Assembly (NCBI GenBank): GCA_013115145.1
Contig: JAAPAO010000084.1
Coordinates: forward strand, 1 to 64,000
Origin: Perkinsus chesapeaki
Lineage: Eukaryota; Perkinsozoa; Perkinsida; Perkinsidae
Length of the DNA: 64,000 bases
Direction: 5' to 3'
The position numbers and the translations under genes were made by a program. Positions 37,185 through 51,958 of this stretch are shown here, piece after piece. The notes beneath the pieces are model-generated. The model was not told where the DNA came from. It was given only the letters and a program-made list of their open reading frames with translations, and searched no databases. Each line of letters opens with the position of its first letter. Positions within the stretch are counted from its first letter, which is position 1.

Positions 37185-40100
37185 TCACACGTACATCATA
37201 CCCGCCAATATCGGTACCTGCACCGGGACCAGCTGTGAACGGAGGATGGCAGCTATGGGCTTACCGAGGAGGCAATGACCGCTCCTGTTAGCCCAATCGA
37301 TCGGTCTCTCCCGTTCCACGAATCCGCTAACTTCAAGCCTTTTGACGAGTCTCCCAAGAACGCCACTGGAGAGGTCGCCGATGACTTTTCCGAGGCTCTC
37401 GCCGACATACCACCCGCAACCGGCCACCGACAGGCTTGGCATTTGGGCAGCGCGAAGACGGTTGAATTCGAGGAGCGCCTGGCTATGTCCCAGAGGAAAG
37501 GCCGGCCATGAGTCGTGGCTAATTACAGTATGGTCGGGGGGCGCGGAGATGCCAAGGACCTGAGGGACACTCAATAACAGAGAGGCTACAGAAGCGGAGC
37601 CTAATAAAGCAGGCAAGCGTTCTACTGTAGAGAGCCACAAGGCAGCTTGGACCCATTGGCGACCTACCTCTAGCGCACGGCCATAGAGCTTGTCTTTACT
37701 GGCGCCTTTCTTAGCGTAGACGGTGACCTTGGTGCCGAACTCTGGATCGATGCCCGGGAAAATCTCCGAACCGAAAGAGAATCCGAAGATCCTGATAGGG
37801 ACAATTTCGCCTAGCAGTCTACACCCTGCAGAAACTATTCCGCCAAAGCGCTCGAGTAACCTACTTTGTGAATTGGGGGCACGCGACTACAGTAACAGTA
37901 GTCGACTACAGTAACGACTACAGTAGCTTATCGCTGTATTGAGGAAAAGCGATTAAGTGATACTAGCACACAAGCAAGAGACAGACTGGGAAGGAGTGGC
38001 CACTAGGCATCTTACAGTTGCTCCTCCGCTCATTAATGGCGACCATCTCTCAAAAGTGCGCGGTTGTACGGGCACGTAAGGTGCGATAAGTCTATCCCTT
38101 GTTTTAGCAACAGCGACAGTTCAGCTCATCTACAGGTGGTCTTCCCCAGTGGGAGTCCCCACACCCACGCACCATTCGATACTCCCCGCTGAGATTGACT
38201 GATCACGTCTTACCTGCAATCCTCGCCGTTGTCAACTCCAGTCCACACACCAGCGTTCCCCTTGAAGGGCTTCTTCAACACGCCGTCCTTATGCCAGTAC
38301 AAATCCAACACCTCCACCTCCGTCACAGCTGCCAAGGCCTCTGCCGCCTCAACGCTGAGCCCCAAGAGCTCCTGACTCACCAATGGTAGGAGCTCCCCTG
38401 GAGACATCACGGACACAACCGCCTGCGCCGCAGGATCGCAGGCGATCGAGGAGACGTCCGATCGGTCCAGCAGCTGCCCTTCTTGGGAGATGGCGGGATT
38501 GCCTTCCACAAATCTGATCAGAGGATGAGCCTCAGCGGCAAAAAGTCAGTGAATGCTTGCATCTGGAAGCAGGCGGGGTGGGTTAATAACAGAGTAGATT
38601 GAATTTAACATTATCCTTGCACTTCAAGTGCAATAGGGCCTTGGAAAGCCAGGCGAGAATCTTTGTGTGCTACATGAAGTCGGAATATCTCATATGGGCG
38701 TACAAAGCAGACATGACAAGCTACCGGATCTCACCTAGCCAGGTCCTTCTCCAGCCTTTCATAGCCGCCTTTAACAGTCCACACTCTACCGCCAGTAGCA
38801 ACGGACCGCCTCAGGAACTCATCGACATCCACCGGCAAGTCGAGCTTGAGATCTCCCGCCGGTGCTGCACTACTCGGACGAAGCGTGTCCAGGAAAGGCC
38901 CCTGAGATGCGTGAAATTTCCAAGAAAACCGTATCGCCAGTTGACTGACCCAGAGAACGGATCGGCGCCACCGCTCGGTAGTGTAGGCATGCGGGACACA
39001 GCTACGCAAACTGACGTCACTTGCGGCAGCTCCACATTGTGAAGCAGCGAATACGTCGGCGAATCTTCGGGCAGCCCATCTCGAGAACCTCCGGTTAACC
39101 TACCAGAGGGAGTTAGAGAGGAGACAATTGAATGCGAAAAAACAAGGCTTTCGGCTTGGAGCGTGTACAACTGCTAATAACCTCATATAGCAACTTTTAG
39201 TTAAATGGTACACATGAATACACGGCGCGTGACGAATTTGTGATTGAAAATAATTTTCCTCACCGAAGTATCGAGCCCTATCGAACTTAGTGAGGTATGG
39301 TAAATGGTGGTTTGGTTCCTCGCGAAAGTAGGCTGTTGAACACTGTGATACTCTTTCCGGCCAGGGCGCCTAGAGCGCTCTTCAAGCCATGCCGCGAAGA
39401 ATAACAAAAATAAGTCGAAGTGAATGCTACAATAATGAAGTGCTGCTCAAAGTGCTGTACCGATAAGCCCTCCACTCACAAAAGACTGTATAGAGTCCTC
39501 CGTCCTCGTGCTCCCCTTCGGCCAGAATGGCTCCAGTATGCACTCCGGCGCATATCGTATGGAATCGACAAACCTAGGTATTTGTGTCAGTGAGCTCATG
39601 GACTTCCCGATCAGCCATCGACTGGAGTTCTCTATGTGGCCGGGTATGATATCGGAGTCTGGCACCTAATCCACAGAGGCGTGCAATTATCGAGGTGCTG
39701 CGAGAATCAGGATTCAAGTCGAATACCAGAATAGCTGCCGAATGGATGCATACATATTCACTAATGATTAATGGTAGTGGGATTTCTACCAAAGAAAACA
39801 TACTTTCTACGAACTGTTTTCTTGGTTGCAGTCGGCTCTGGCGGCATTAAAACCCTTGTGGCGACTCGACGGTAAAGATCTCCCCCTCAACTGAGGAAGG
39901 TAGCGATGCATCCAAACAGTTCCGAGTTCCCTGTGATACATCCCTCCACCGAGTCTACCATGAAAGAGAAGCCTGGCAGGCCCAACGTAACAGAGACCAC
40001 TGGCGTGAGAAAGCCCCCTGCTGCCTTACATCGATCAGCTTGAGCAGACTTAGGCATTCATTTCGGCCATGTTGCTTGCTAGAGCGAAACTCACAATCAT

Positions 40101-40245
40101 GGCCCACCGGTCCCCGTGAACTCGGCACCTCATACAGCTCCACCTTGCCTCGAGGAAGAGTCTCTGCGAGCGAGGCAGCGGCCGCCATTCCCGACAATCG
40201 ATGAGAGGCCGAGGCCACCACCCTCACCAGAGGATAGGACGCCAT
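37185..40245 (-). CDS. PPOX: Protoporphyrinogen-oxidase-like FAD enzyme
   Basis: PPOX oxidises protoporphyrinogen IX to protoporphyrin IX in haem synthesis, usually at an organelle membrane. Exons run minus from an ATG at 40245 (MASYPLVRVVASASHRLSGM, then GKVELYEV, the FAD-binding strand). After this come RYAPECILEPFWP near 39550, GGRVWTVKGGYERLEKDL near 38790-38735 (the conserved GG...L block), VVSVMSPGELLPLVSQELLG near 38420-38360, a KVTVYAKKG segment near 37720, and HDSWPAFPLGHSQALLEF then LSVAGCGWYVGESLGKVIGD near 37500-37390. This order matches PPOX/HemY flavoproteins. The usual GxGxxG loop is replaced by ASASHRLSG, which is odd. The final residues to 37185 could be altered by one more intron. 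It might instead be a divergent amine-oxidase-fold relative. Confidence 0.65.
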
Positions 40246-40386
40246 CAGAACTGACAAAACCTAGACGGCTTGAAAGACTGAACACAAAACATCAAAGGGG
40301 TTAGTAAGAACACCGATAATATTGTAAAGCATGCATCAAGCTTGGATTCTCTTTTCCATTTGCCCAGAAAGGCGTCATGCCTCGCC

Positions 40387-40828
40387 TCACCCATTGCTTA
40401 GAGAGCGCTTGCGATAAGATGGCTGGAAGCCCGACGCATTCTCCAAAACCACCAAGTTCATCTCCTTCAAAGAAATCTCCTTTGTCTCGGTTTCCGTCTC
40501 GCTCTCATAAATCGTCACCAGAACCTGTCCCACATCAGACCTCCTCCTCACCCTCCACACTTACGTTCCATCGCTGCTCCTCTCCTGCTTCGATCGGGCC
40601 GCTCTTAATGATCCCGTCCAGACCGTTGTACCTACCGACAATCCCCACGACCAGGCCAAGCCGCCTTCCTCCCTACTCGACCCTTCTCAGGCCTTTCAAT
40701 CGAACCACGGCACCAACATGGAGGGGAGTTTCCTCCGAGCCTTTCCGGAAAGTCCTCCGGTCATCTGCTGGAACCACTTTATTATGCCGCCACGACAAGG
40801 CTGACACAGGAACAGTTGTCTGAGGCAT
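40387..40828 (-). CDS. Small unrecognised protein, in-frame TAG
   Basis: An ATG at 40828 opens MPQTTVPVSALSWRHNKVVP, leading to VGAVVRLKGLRRVE, then LGLVVGIVGRYNGLDGIIKS, and after a probable short GT-AG intron VLVTIYESETETETKEISLK to a stop at 40387-40389. The VVRLKGL...LGLVVGIVG pattern resembles small beta-barrel (KOW/SH3-like) repeats seen in many protist proteins. An in-frame TAG at 40673-40675 sits where a Trp codon would be natural. The gene may be a pseudogene, carry a sequence error, or have an intron I could not place. The plus-strand open frame over the same bases looks like its shadow. Confidence 0.35.
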
Positions 40829-41092
40829 TTGCGTAGGCAATAATTAGCTAAGTCGAATCAACCAAGTTGGGCAATAAGATCGCATTTTCCGTAGAGGGCA
40901 TGTACGTGTTGATATACAGCAGAGGGAGAGCATGATCCCACCGATGTTAAAGTTGCAACAGCCAACGCTAAATGGCTGACCTACCTGTTGCGATGCGCCG
41001 GGGGCAGATACATCTTAGCGTAACGCCATTGCTAGCCTCATCCTCCCCCTTATATCTGATCGAACCTAATTCCTCACTAACACCACCAGGCA

Positions 41093-44000
41093 TCACCTCA
41101 GCCCCTTTCTCCTTCTATAAGCAAACAAGCACCCTCCCAGCAAAAGCAGCTTCACCACCACTATCACAGCCACAACCTGACCAGATGAATTCAGAGGTAC
41201 CTTACCACCAAGCCCTACCACTCCCCCATTCCCCCCGTCGCTGCCCTCTTCGACAGCAGACTCCTCCTCTATCCGCACCGCAGCAGCCGTCGGGCCACTT
41301 GTCACGTTCACCCAAAGTGTGTCCGGCACCGTTGCTCCGTTGGAGTCCTGAGCCATGCCTTTCCCGTTCCCTCCGACTTATCGGCCTACTAATGTCCTCC
41401 TCAGCACTATCAATAACTCCCTAGTAGCACTCACGTCATCCCTAACCGCCCTCAGCCATCGTACAGCTGCCACCCTCTCACTTTGGTAGAAGGTCTCTAC
41501 GGCCACCACCACTATTAAACTTTCCCCTGGGACCTGAGGAACTCGTCGATGTATCACTATCAAGACATAAAAGACACATCCACGAAAGCGTGAAGTAATG
41601 GCAATTATTCTTCCTCAAAAAGCATGCACTTGAGCTCGCCGAAGCCACTATAAAGCTCAAGAGGGAGTAACGATGAGCCTCTATCGACTAAGTATATCCT
41701 ACCTCCCCAATAGGCGCCTCAGTTGTCGCCGCCACCGGTGCTCGGCTCCCCCCTTCACAAGAATCACAGCTAACTCTGCACGCTGTCCTCATAAGCTCCC
41801 CCATGTTAGCATCGTCACAGGCAGCCGACACTCCAATGAGCTGCGCCGTGGCAGCGCAGGTGTCCAGTAACGCCCCTCCCAATCTCAGCACCGACTCTTG
41901 GACCAAGTAGGCATCTTGGTCTTCGCACAAGCCGGAGTCATGCAACAGGGAGGGAGCAGTGGGCGGCGCTACTGTAGTCGTCTGAGAGGATGGAATCACA
42001 GAAGAGTACTCCACAGAACACATCAAGAAGAAAGACCAGTGTGAAGTCGGCCAGGACGTATTCGGCCAGGAATACATACAGGAATAATAATTTTTGTTCA
42101 GCACTTCGTCACTTTTGCCAATCTCGCAGTAAGACACTCGACGATGCCAACAAAGCGTAATATTAGTTCCCCCGCCAACTAAATTCCTACGATATCTCCG
42201 CACTAGGTATATTTTCCGATCCTCAATCAACTCATTTCCCTAGGCATAAGTTACCAGCCCCCCCCTTACCGTCCCCGGTGCCACAGTTGTACTAGTAACC
42301 TGCATTCTCCTCCTCCTTCTCCTTCTGCTGTCCCTCACCTCAACAGATACCTGCATTCTCCCTAACATGACCAACCAATTGCCATCCCCTCTACCCTAGC
42401 CCCATCTGTTATCTCCAGTATCTCCATCACAGCATCCTTCACCCCCCTCAAAATGCTCTCTTCCTCCCCACCAACCAACTCCCCGTACATCGTCACCTCG
42501 CCACTGACCCTGGCTCGCTCCACCACATCCGGCCTCGCCGTCGTCGTAACAATAGCCCACATATCGAACGGTGTCGTCGCGGTGGTCGATGCCGGCGGGA
42601 AGCAGCTCTCGGCCGCCAGGGCGTTCGAGGACAGCGCTACCTCCGAAACCCCCTCAGGTAGAAGCACCCTAACCACTCCCGCTTCCCGCCACACCGCAAC
42701 CTGAAGCACTAAAGATTCCACATGCGTCTGGTGTCCCACAACTACTGTCTCCTGGTCACAACGACCATTACAGTGACATATCTTGAACTCGCCACACTGT
42801 GACACCGTGACGCCATCCCACCGATGCCAGAACTGAGCTTCTCTAGTCGGAGGAGTATCCCCGAAAGGGTAGAAAGCATCCGGAGCTCCAGCCTGCAGGA
42901 GGGGTGCACACTAGCTCACAAACCACTAACAAAAGAAGCTCTTGACTCGGAATAGCACAGATGAAGTGAGAGTCGACTATTAGTGAAATTACGAAGAGTA
43001 TTTTATGAAGGGCAAACGCACATAACACTACAGAACATACTGGAGCGAATGATTGTCCACAATAGCTCAGGAACAATGAAAGGAGAGTTAAGGATGCTGA
43101 CCGATACCGACGAATGGTGAGACGCTTGGTTATGCTGGAAGTTCCGGAATGATTGCAGATAGGCCTATATAGCACTACCTAGGCATTCGCTACATATATA
43201 CGCCTATATGGTCCCATTTATTCCAAGAGTACCACTTCCTCCCACTCCAACCCCTCAACTCCTCGTATCTGCTGTCCTGTGCAGCTACTTGATCGATACA
43301 CTAGCTTCAGCCTAGCCTCTCCTCCAGTATCCAAGCCCACTCCTGTGAGCTCGATACCGAAGGCCTCAGACAGCTGAAACCACAACGTCACCATCCACCC
43401 CAAACCCGCGTGTTGGCATGGAGATAAGGTGTCCAGGAAATTCGACAAAACTTCGGCAGACCCTGTGACCTCCTAGTTCCCCGGGCCCCGAGAGTATCTC
43501 AGAAGTTCAGATGAGGGAGCCTTCAGCCACCACCTGTCCCCACCCTACCTCAACACTGAAATTCCTATACAGTCCGACGTCCCTGCCGAGCTCGAACGGC
43601 CCTCCGCTGTACTTTCTGAAGTACTCTCCATAACAGGTACAATGGCAATCATAGCCACTAGCCGTCGCCTGAGTGCATGTCAGCGATGCGGCGCCATGCA
43701 CCCTGTCCCAGCAGACCAGGCCGTCCTCCCCGGGAGCCTCATCTCGACGGCACCGATCGCTGCATTCATTCAACGGATCTCCACACGTTTCTGGACAGAA
43801 CTTGCCAACAGGCACCACCGGCTCGACGCCTTGGGCATGCGTGCAGCCATACCGACTTTTCGCAGATTCGCAGCTACCAGTGCCCTCGAACCCGCCATAC
43901 ACCACCGATAGCATCCCAGTATGATCCGGACATCCTCTCAAGCACGCCGACATCCCCAAATCCATCTGATCTGGCGGGCTGCACCCCGGTATCCAGTTGC

Positions 44001-44229
44001 ACGGGAAGTCCTCATTAAGGCAGTAGGTCGCCGTGGCACATGCGTAAGGCGGCGATTGGTCCTCGCAACCCAACAGGCACTGAGCATCGTCCTGACCAGG
44101 GCACAGCTCCGTCTGGCTCTTCACGCACTTCTTCTGGACATTCGAACACACCAATGGTATGGTGTGTGTGGCATTGGTGGAGACCGAACACTGGTCATCT
44201 GACAGACACCTAAGAGCGTATTTGCACAA
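41093..44229 (-). CDS. Cysteine-rich type I membrane protein
   Basis: Family not recognised. Reading minus, exons at 44229-43507 are cysteine-rich (CLSDDQCSVSTNATHTIP, ELCPGQDDAQCLLGCEDQ, CPETCGDPLNECSDRC). Exons at 43448-43218 and 42805-42362 follow (CHCNGRCDQETVVVG). At about 42000-41690 a ShK-like six-cysteine module appears, with GLCEDQDAYL at its start and CRVSCDSCEGG at its end; the family name is tentative. Thr/Pro-rich linkers flank it. The 3' end encodes one hydrophobic span (QVVAVIVVVKLLLLGGCLFA) and a short basic tail (YRRRKGLR) before a stop at 41093. This suits a surface protein with a large ectodomain. The 5' exon with the signal peptide lies upstream of 44229 and was not found; the region could also hold two genes. 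Confidence 0.55.
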
Positions 44230-45516
44230 TCAATTTGAAATGCAATTCTTCATCCCACAAATGCCTCTATCGGGTTTTCAATATCAGCCATGGCAACACA
44301 CTATAACTACTTCACTTCCGTCTACGTGAACAACTCTACGCCTCTAGATGATGGTAGCGAATAGGTTCACCATTACCGCAGCTACTGAGATGCGCTAGTA
44401 GCACAGCGCTATAGCGTCCTTGGATTCTTTACAAAAAACGATTCAGCAATGTTACGGCACTTGTGAAGTGATCATCAATCTTCGTGCGTTCTTCAGGGAA
44501 CACGGAGGACGGAAGGGCGGCATTCGCCGAGAGCGTCGAGAGCTCCGCACCAATCCGTATATTCCTACATCATGTGCTGATTTCTTCTTCTTGTTCTTCA
44601 AACCACTACAGCATTTCCCAGGCAGGTTTCCGGCATACGCAATGTTATTCCCGACCATATTCGTCGGATATTGCACATGGCCGCATCGAGCGAATGCGTG
44701 CTGGTCGGAAATAATTGTGTCGCGCCAGATATTTGCTCGCGGTCCCTCGGAAATAACAGTGCGCATGTCGGAAACATGCCCGGCGGGAAATGCTCTAGTA
44801 CTCGGATCAGCCGATCCTCTCACAAATAGCTTTGGCCTCACTATTGAACTACATCTAGTTTATTATTTAGAGCATTGTATGTACAACCTAAACTTGACGT
44901 TCCTGCGTGACCAATCATAACCAAGCCGCCCATTTCCCTCAGGGGAATCCCGTGCTCTATCCCCTCCTTTCTACTACCTCTCACATTCCCCCAAAGACCG
45001 CAGTTCTACATTCCTGCAAGTTCCGCTGCCCTGACTTCCCGCCAGCCCTAACAGTACCGCCCATCCCATCACGCTTGGACTCATAGGGGCCAAAAGGCTG
45101 CTGCCATCATGGACACAATCTAAAACCCAAATACCCCACTCTCGCCAACTCAACCCCCCTCAAACAGAGCTACATCCGCCCCCTTCACACAAAGCTTTTC
45201 ATGTCTTCTTCGACGCCGCTGCTGCTGCCGCCTTCTTCCTTTGCTTCTTCAGCTGTTTCTCTATTATCTGCTCGCTGTTATACCTGCCCATCCAACAGTA
45301 ACGTCTTACCCTTCTTAATAGGGGAATGCAAATAGTACTAATGTGAATAATCCGGCAGAAGATCTACTCACTACGACGAAATAAAATGAAAATATGGATA
45401 AGACCCTGCCAGCAGCAGCCCTACTTCACATGTTTCCTGTTCCACACATCATCATCAGCTCCACCATGGCCCTGACCACTAGCTCGCTTCTCATCAAAGC
45501 TGCCATCATCTTCTTC
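44230..45516. other. Intergenic / unresolved 5' region
   Basis: Likely contains the missing 5' exon of the cysteine-rich membrane protein and the downstream flank of ODAD3. Antisense open frames at 44420-44920 (+) and 44452-44841 (-) have no motif that I can name. The plus strand at 44930-45240 is strikingly pyrimidine-rich. I cannot support a gene here. Confidence 0.35.
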
Positions 45517-48500
45517 CTACCAACCCAGTCTCCCCTCCCCCCGCCGACCCTCTCCTACTACTACCTCCCCGTCATCATTCGCCATATCATCCTGCTCCTG
45601 CTGCTGCAGCTGCCCCTCAGTAGCCTTCACTCGTATCAGCCCAGACTGCATGTCCGCTATCTTATCCAACAGACGGTCCTCGAACGAGCTGCCTCCAGCT
45701 GCCTCCACCACCCTCTTGTTCGTCGCCGTGGTGGCCTCCCATCCAGTCAGCGATATCAGCTTCGACAGCTTCAGCTCCACTTGGGACAGTATCTCCTCTA
45801 CAGAATCATCGATCACATCCCCCTGACCCTCCCCGTCCAAGTCGACCGCCTCAAGCTTCCCAGCCAAATGAAAGACACCTACAGGGGGACAGATTGCACA
45901 ATCCCCCGTTCTCTGCGCCACTCACCAGCGTTCACATCTACTATCATCTTCGCCAGCCTCTCATACTTAGCCTTATTCCTCTCAGCTTTAACCCCTGCCT
46001 CCGTCAGCCGTGTCTCGAGGTCCTCCACCACCTAACTCAAATACCTTCCTGCCTTTCCCATTTCCCCACTCAAGCCGATAAATTTTCCGTTCCTCCTCAA
46101 CATTGGTATCAGATACCATCACAGGATGCCCCAAAAAGAAGTGAACTTGATCTTTCCTTTTCAACCAGGAGCGTATTTTCTATTGCACACCATTTGCAAG
46201 GCCGATCTACACATTTCTGTGAGGCTAGATAGCTCCCTGATTCATAGAAGATACTATGTACACCTTGCCACGCTGCCTTGACCTTCCCCTCCACCTCACC
46301 TGTCGTCGCCCCGCTCCCCCCGTCACAGAGAACTTCAAGTCATCCACCTTCCTCTTCAAACTACTATAACCATCAATCAGCGAATTGATCTTGGCCTGAT
46401 AATCGTTCGTCAAATTCAGCAAGTTGGCCTGGGTATCTTCTTGATTCAAGAACTTCTGAATAACCTCGTTAACATCGCTGACGCCAGTCGCCTCCTTTAT
46501 CCTCCTAAAGGCATCCTCATAATCGTTCATCCTTTGCCGCTCCTCTTCCGCTTCTCCATGAGTGATCCCCGATGCCACATCAGCCAATGCACTCGTAGTT
46601 TTCAGAGCTAGCTCTCCCGCCTTATCCAAATCCTGCTGCTGCCTCAACATCCTCTCCCTCTGCTCCAACCTATGGTTCATCTCCACACGTTGCTGGACCA
46701 ACGCCTTTTTTTCGTGCACTTCCTGATCACAAATTCTCTTTCTCTTATCCCTTAACGATAATCAGCGCAATAGTAACCTATATATCAGGTACTCACTTAT
46801 CAGTTCATATGATACGTCTTTGGAAAACGCACCCTCTTCTTCAAAGGGGATGGCGAGATTACACACAAACGAGAAATCTATTCCGAATGAACAACCGTCG
46901 CCCCACTTGGCATCGCATATTTCACTGCGCCACGAAATTAATCTGCCCTATTTTACCTTATCCCTCTGATTCCTCTCCTCCATAACACCTTGCTCAAACC
47001 TATGCAACTCCGCCTGTGCCATCTCCTTCGCATGATAAGCGTCATGAGACAACAACAGCAGCTCCTCATAGTCGTGCTCCTTTGACTTCAAAGTACCTAA
47101 TCAAAGTGCCAAGATATATAGCTGTATACTCCAACAAAATACAACTAGCAGAACGGTACCTTCCAACGGTAGCCCCGATGCATAGGCAGGAACAGGTAAG
47201 CTCCCAGTTACGAATAAGTTAGTTTTAACAACAACAACGACAACAGTGCATTGGTAACGCTAAGTCACCGAGGGTGACTTTCATCGAGTACGTTCTATGC
47301 TATATGAGCAGAATACATAGTATGTGAAGGAAAGGGAATAGAAAGTATTAGAGATCTCAGAAATGCTAAGCTAGTTACCCTAAATGTTATGTACACAAAT
47401 GTATGCTGTTAGACTAGCACTACAGCGAGAAAGAATTTACCACTTCTGAGACCTCATAATGGTGACTACAGAAATCCTCCTACGTTCCACAGCCTGCAGT
47501 TGATTATCAAAATTAATCCTCTCCTCTTGAAGCCTCCTAAGGATCTGCTCATACGTCCTCTTGATCGACTGAGCTTCATTGAACCTGCCAAACAACTTCC
47601 CTCCCCCCCCACTATCCACCATTCCTACTTCACCAACGTCTTGTCCAAGCGATTCTCGAGAACCCTGATCTGTCGCATCTGTGGCGAATTGTCCGATGTA
47701 GGCTTCTTAGCATCAGCGCTCATCTCCCGGACCTGCTCGGCTGGAGTCCCCCATCCTCTATCCACCTAGCCTAACCTTGTCTGCTAGCTCAGCAACAAGC
47801 TTCTCCTTCTTGCTGTTAGCATCGACCACGGCATCCAGTTTATTCTTAGATGTATTCAATTCAGTCGTCTTGCTCTCTAGCTGTTTCTCAACGCTCTTGG
47901 GGACCTCAGTCCTAAGCTGGGCAATCTGACTCCTAAGGCTGCGATTCTCCTCCTTCATCTGCCGAATGATCTCCTTGTTCTGTTTTATATTGAGCTGAGC
48001 CGTCTCGTAGGTGGCCTTCCGCTCTCCCTCTGAGACACGGTAACTTCTCTAAGCTCTTTTAAATCCAACCGCTCTCCAATTCAATGCTTTACTAGATTAT
48101 ATAACGAGATTAATATTTTGCAATAATCATTATTATTGTCTACATTTTCGAGGAGCTCCGCTGCTCAGCTCCCTGCTCTGCTGCTGCTCATCAAATCATC
48201 CATGGCCTTGTATATGTATAAGACTATGATTAGAACTCGATTTAATAATTAATAAAACCTCAACTGCGGCAAGGTATTTTACGCGTGACAAGTGACCTTG
48301 AAATAAACCACGGGCGTCGAAGTCGTACAGAGAAGTCCGCCGAGTTCTAGGGTGACTTCCGGAAGTGAGCTTCGCACTCAAACCGCGATTTGCCACAGCT
48401 CTGTTATGCATCCTCTATCGAAGAGTAAACTCTACCAGATACAGAGACGCCCAGTTCATTGCGACCTTGAGAGACAAATGCCGACACTAGATGAACGGCC

Positions 48501-48745
48501 GCGATTCTACAGACGACCAACTGAGATCAGTATACGTCCATTATATTTAGTTACCTTTTAGTTTGATATACCGCTAATATATTGCGCTCACCATGGTGAA
48601 AAAATCTTCCTAAATCTCTCCCAATACTAACCGCCAAGCCAGACCCACAAACCCTCCCCCCTTCCCCATAGTCACTACCGAGCAATTGAAATCTCCGCTG
48701 TAAATCCTCCAGCTGCTCCTCTGGTGTCATTGTAGTCTTAGACAT
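45517..48745 (-). CDS. ODAD3: Outer dynein arm docking coiled-coil protein (ODAD3/CCDC151-like)
   Basis: CCDC151/ODA10 helps attach outer dynein arms to axonemal doublets. From an ATG at 48745 (MSKTTMTPEEQLEDLQRRFQ) the exons give the family's successive coiled-coil blocks. These are ERKATYETAQLNIKQNKEII near 48030-47970, MKEENRSLRSQIAQLRTEV at 47958, FNEAQSIKRTYEQILRRLQE near 47590-47530 and TLKSKEHDYEELLLLSHDAY near 47090-47030. They continue with HAKEMAQAELHRFEQ, RRIKEATGVSDVNEVIQKFL near 46510-46440 and an acidic tail to about 45517. The repeated Arg/Glu/Gln pattern and block order match CCDC151 better than ODAD1/CCDC63. The stop at 45517 is a TAG after RLGW; the frame stays open beyond it for about 40 residues (EEDDGSFDEKRASG), so the true end is uncertain. 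The window thus carries at least two axonemal genes. Confidence 0.85.
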
Positions 48746-48982
48746 GATGAAGATACGAAATGAATTCTGCAAGGATCCCTCCCTCCAGGCCCCATTAACG
48801 AAAGCAAGCCCCTTCCCTGTAGAAACTGTACCTCACCGTTACTCTAACGGTGATGTGGCAGATATAGCACCATCTCTATAGCACGAGGGAAGGATACTAT
48901 CGTACACTAGTAATGCTAAGGTATTGTTATTAACTATACGGTATGAGTGGGAAAAACCTCCCACATTGAGGAGGTCCGCAGT

Positions 48983-51958
<2,976 letters not shown>

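Noticed and set aside
37880-37925. Short GACTACAGTAAC repeat
   Set aside because: Only a few imperfect units within a gene region; too short to call a separate element.
40377-40823. 148-codon Ser/Pro-rich plus-strand frame
   Set aside because: Overlaps a minus-strand reading with a better beta-repeat motif and a plausible intron; low complexity is explained by composition.
45394-46035. 213-codon plus-strand open frame
   Set aside because: It is antisense to the ODAD3 coiled-coil exons; the pyrimidine-rich strand gives long frames rich in Ser, Pro and Leu by composition.
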